Part shown: positions 14,366 to 15,648 of the stretch, one piece after another | How the letters are laid out: every line of letters starts with the position of its first letter | Position numbering within the stretch: the first letter of the stretch is position 1 | Assembly (NCBI GenBank): GCA_016931365.1 | Contig: JAFGEY010000457.1 | Span: 1 to 15,648, forward strand | Reading direction: 5' to 3' | Source of the DNA: Anaerolineae bacterium | GTDB lineage: Bacteria; Chloroflexota; Anaerolineae; JAFGEY01 | DNA: 15,648 bases | Notes under the pieces: generated by a model | What the model was told of the DNA's origin: nothing | What the model saw: only the letters and a program-made list of their open reading frames with translations | Databases searched by the model: none | Program-made: the position numbers and the translations under genes

Positions 14366-15307
14366 ATGAATATGGTCGCCGCCTGGTTAATGTTGTTCCT
14401 CTACCTCGCCTTTGCCTGGGAGAGCTGGTGCGATTGGCTCAGGCGCGCGCAGGCCCGCCTGGGCGATTGGATGGTGTTTTTGCTCCTGCTGCCCTACCTG
14501 CTGGCAGTCGGTTTCCAGCCGTCCGTCGCTGGGCTGGTGCAGATGGTCGTTTTCCTCGCCCTGCCGGTGATCCTGCTGCGGCTGCGCCGCCCCGACGCCA
14601 GGCCATTTGACCTGTGGCACATTTTGGTCGTGCTCTGCCTGTGGGTATCCATCGAACCGTCGTTGTTCATCCTGTTTGCCGACCTGATCGCGCCCGGCGC
14701 GGGCTTCGGTGCCCGACTGGCCGGCGTGCGACTGCTGCCCCAGGTCGATGCGCTGCTCCTGCCCGGCGTCGGCCTGCCGGTGGACATGCTCACTGCCATC
14801 CTGCTGATGCTGTACCTGTTCCTGATCTACCGGCCTCTCAAGGAGATCGGCTTTTCCTTCCGCTGGCGGTGGCGTGACCTGAGAATCGCCCTGCTGGGCC
14901 TGGGCCTTTTTATGGCTGCCGGCATTCCAACAGGACTGGCAATCGGCTTTTTGCGCTTCCGGCCGGCGCTGCCTAATTTCACCGACGTGGTAATTGGCAT
15001 CATCAGCGGGTATCTGCTCGTCGCCCTGCCGGAAGAAGTCCTGTTTCGTGGGGCGATCCAGAACATGCTGCGCCAACGCCTCAAATCGAACTGGATCGCG
15101 CTCTTGATCGCCGCACCGATCTTTGGCTTGGCCCATCTCAACAACGCGACCAGGGGCTTTGCGGCGCCGAACTGGGGTTACGTACTGATGGCATCGCTCG
15201 CCGGGCTGGCCTACGGCTATGTGTGGATGCACACGCGCAAGGTCACTGCCGCGGCGATCACCCACATGCTGGTCAACCTGCTGTGGGGCATTCTCTTTCC
15301 CTCGTAA
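14366..15307 (+). CDS. CPBP-family (CAAX protease / bacteriocin-processing) intramembrane metalloprotease
   Basis: A polytopic membrane protein of 313 residues, probably with eight or nine helices. Hydrophobic segments include about 4-22, 35-50, 56-72, 86-107, 139-155, 172-195, 206-222, 243-258, 270-287 and 294-311. The family's three motifs are all present near the C-terminus: EEVLFRG (223-229, the EExxxR motif), FGLAH (253-257, FxxxH) and HMLVN (300-304, HxxxN). Glu223, Glu224, His257 and His300 are the expected metal and catalytic residues, so the protein should be active. Bacterial members have mostly unknown substrates; some handle bacteriocin self-immunity or signal-protein processing. 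GGAGG at 14352-14356 sets the ATG start. A 19-bp hairpin just upstream may separate it from the Nudix gene. The neighbours give no clue to its target. Confidence 0.92.
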   Translation: MNMVAAWLMLFLYLAFAWESWCDWLRRAQARLGDWMVFLLLLPYLLAVGFQPSVAGLVQMVVFLALPVILLRLRRPDARPFDLWHILVVLCLWVSIEPSLFILFADLIAPGAGFGARLAGVRLLPQVDALLLPGVGLPVDMLTAILLMLYLFLIYRPLKEIGFSFRWRWRDLRIALLGLGLFMAAGIPTGLAIGFLRFRPALPNFTDVVIGIISGYLLVALPEEVLFRGAIQNMLRQRLKSNWIALLIAAPIFGLAHLNNATRGFAAPNWGYVLMASLAGLAYGYVWMHTRKVTAAAITHMLVNLLWGILFPS

Positions 15308-15350
15308 AAAAGAACCTTTCGAAAGCAAACCCTTGGTCTGATCGTAAAAC

Positions 15351-15355
15351 AGGAG
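15351..15355 (+). promoter_or_regulatory. Ribosome binding site of the Hsp70-family gene
   Basis: AGGAG lies three bases before ATG 15359 and six before ATG 15362. Normal spacing favours the second ATG. Confidence 0.6.
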
Positions 15356-15361
15356 TCGATG

Positions 15362-15648
15362 ATGCGTATTGGCCTCGACTTTGGTACCACCCATTCCGGC
15401 GCGGCCCGGTTCGACGGGCAGCGCGTGCGCCTGTTTGCACTGGATTCGTTCAGCCGCGATCCTGGAGTGATGCGCTCGACAATGTACGTCACTCGCGAGC
15501 AAGAGGTCTTTTTTGGACAGCAGGCCGTCGATGTGTATTACCGGCAAAACATCGGCCGCCCCAGCCGAATGATCAACCGGTACGTCGGCGAGATCGAGAT
15601 GACCGTCGGCGACGTGGGTTCGGTCAAGGGCTATCCGGTCGAAATGTC
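15362..15648 (+). CDS. Hsp70/DnaK-like ATPase, 5' part only (runs off the window)
   Basis: The first 95 residues of an actin-fold ATPase of the Hsp70 family. RIGLDFGTTHSGAA (2-15) is the phosphate-1 motif of the nucleotide-binding domain, in the Hsp70 form DFGTT(N/H)S. The following sequence (for example TMYVTREQEVFFGQQAVD) matches the Hsp70 pattern of a strand followed by a G-x-x-A segment, but not DnaK itself closely. It is therefore more likely a specialised Hsp70-like protein than the housekeeping chaperone. The C-terminal substrate-binding part is outside the window, so partner and function cannot be judged. It begins 54 bases after the CPBP protease gene on the same strand, with AGGAG upstream. 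Confidence 0.85.
   Translation, partial: MRIGLDFGTTHSGAARFDGQRVRLFALDSFSRDPGVMRSTMYVTREQEVFFGQQAVDVYYRQNIGRPSRMINRYVGEIEMTVGDVGSVKGYPVEM

Noticed and set aside
15316..15325. Ten-base palindrome CTTTCGAAAG before the Hsp70-family gene
   Set aside because: It has no loop and no extension on either side. It could be a protein site, but a single short palindrome is not enough evidence.
14387..15547. A 386-codon open frame on the minus strand
   Set aside because: It is antisense to the CPBP protease and the Hsp70 start. The composition is dominated by Gln, Asp, Arg and His, typical of the reverse of membrane-protein codons.
1..15648. Search for CRISPR arrays, tRNA or rRNA genes, insertion sequences and phage genes
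   Set aside because: No regularly spaced repeats, cloverleaf-like sequence, transposase motifs or phage structural genes were seen; nearly all bases are in ordinary coding sequence.

Overview
The window is a gene-dense stretch of bacterial chromosome with fairly high GC and no mobile elements, rRNA, tRNA or CRISPR array. Gene content suggests a Chloroflexota-type bacterium (Anaerolineae-like): a GT3-like glycogen synthase beside GlgC and a DUF3536-type GH57 enzyme, a divergent GalT-like HIT protein, a cytoplasmic REC-GAF-GAF-PAS kinase and an Hsp70-like protein. That assignment is inference from gene style, not from a marker gene.

Everything radiates from one divergent promoter region (about 7771-7918). 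Leftward on the minus strand lies a tightly packed probable operon: a GT3-like glycogen synthase (7770-5986), glgC (5961-4684), a GH57/DUF3536 glucan enzyme (4644-3256), a DinG-family Fe-S helicase (3226-938), a small four-helix membrane protein overlapping it by 4 bases (941-546), and rph (RNase PH, 511 to beyond the window edge). The first three form an alpha-glucan module: GlgC makes ADP-glucose, the synthase polymerises a sugar nucleotide, and the GH57 protein probably cuts, transfers or branches the glucan. The helicase, membrane protein and RNase PH look like nucleic-acid housekeeping genes in the same transcription direction.

Rightward on the plus strand lie a GalT-like HIT-superfamily nucleotidyltransferase (7919-9070), an OmpR/PhoB-type response regulator (9097-9789), a soluble hybrid histidine kinase with an N-terminal receiver (9853-12324), a Gfo/Idh/MocA oxidoreductase (12412-13503), a NUDT6-type Nudix hydrolase (13519-14277), a CPBP-family membrane protease (14366-15307), and the start of an Hsp70-family gene (15362 to beyond the window edge).

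The most interesting signals are these. The two divergent promoters carry identical extended -10 elements in mirror symmetry, and a GalT-like enzyme that could act on ADP-glucose faces an ADP-glucose/glycogen operon. The glycogen synthase looks more like the eukaryotic GT3 type than GlgA. The DinG helicase carries an extra C-terminal domain of about 115 residues. The PAS domain of the kinase has a four-cysteine cluster. A perfect 19-bp hairpin with nested palindromic arms sits just upstream of the CPBP protease gene. No gene-free stretch exceeds 150 bases.
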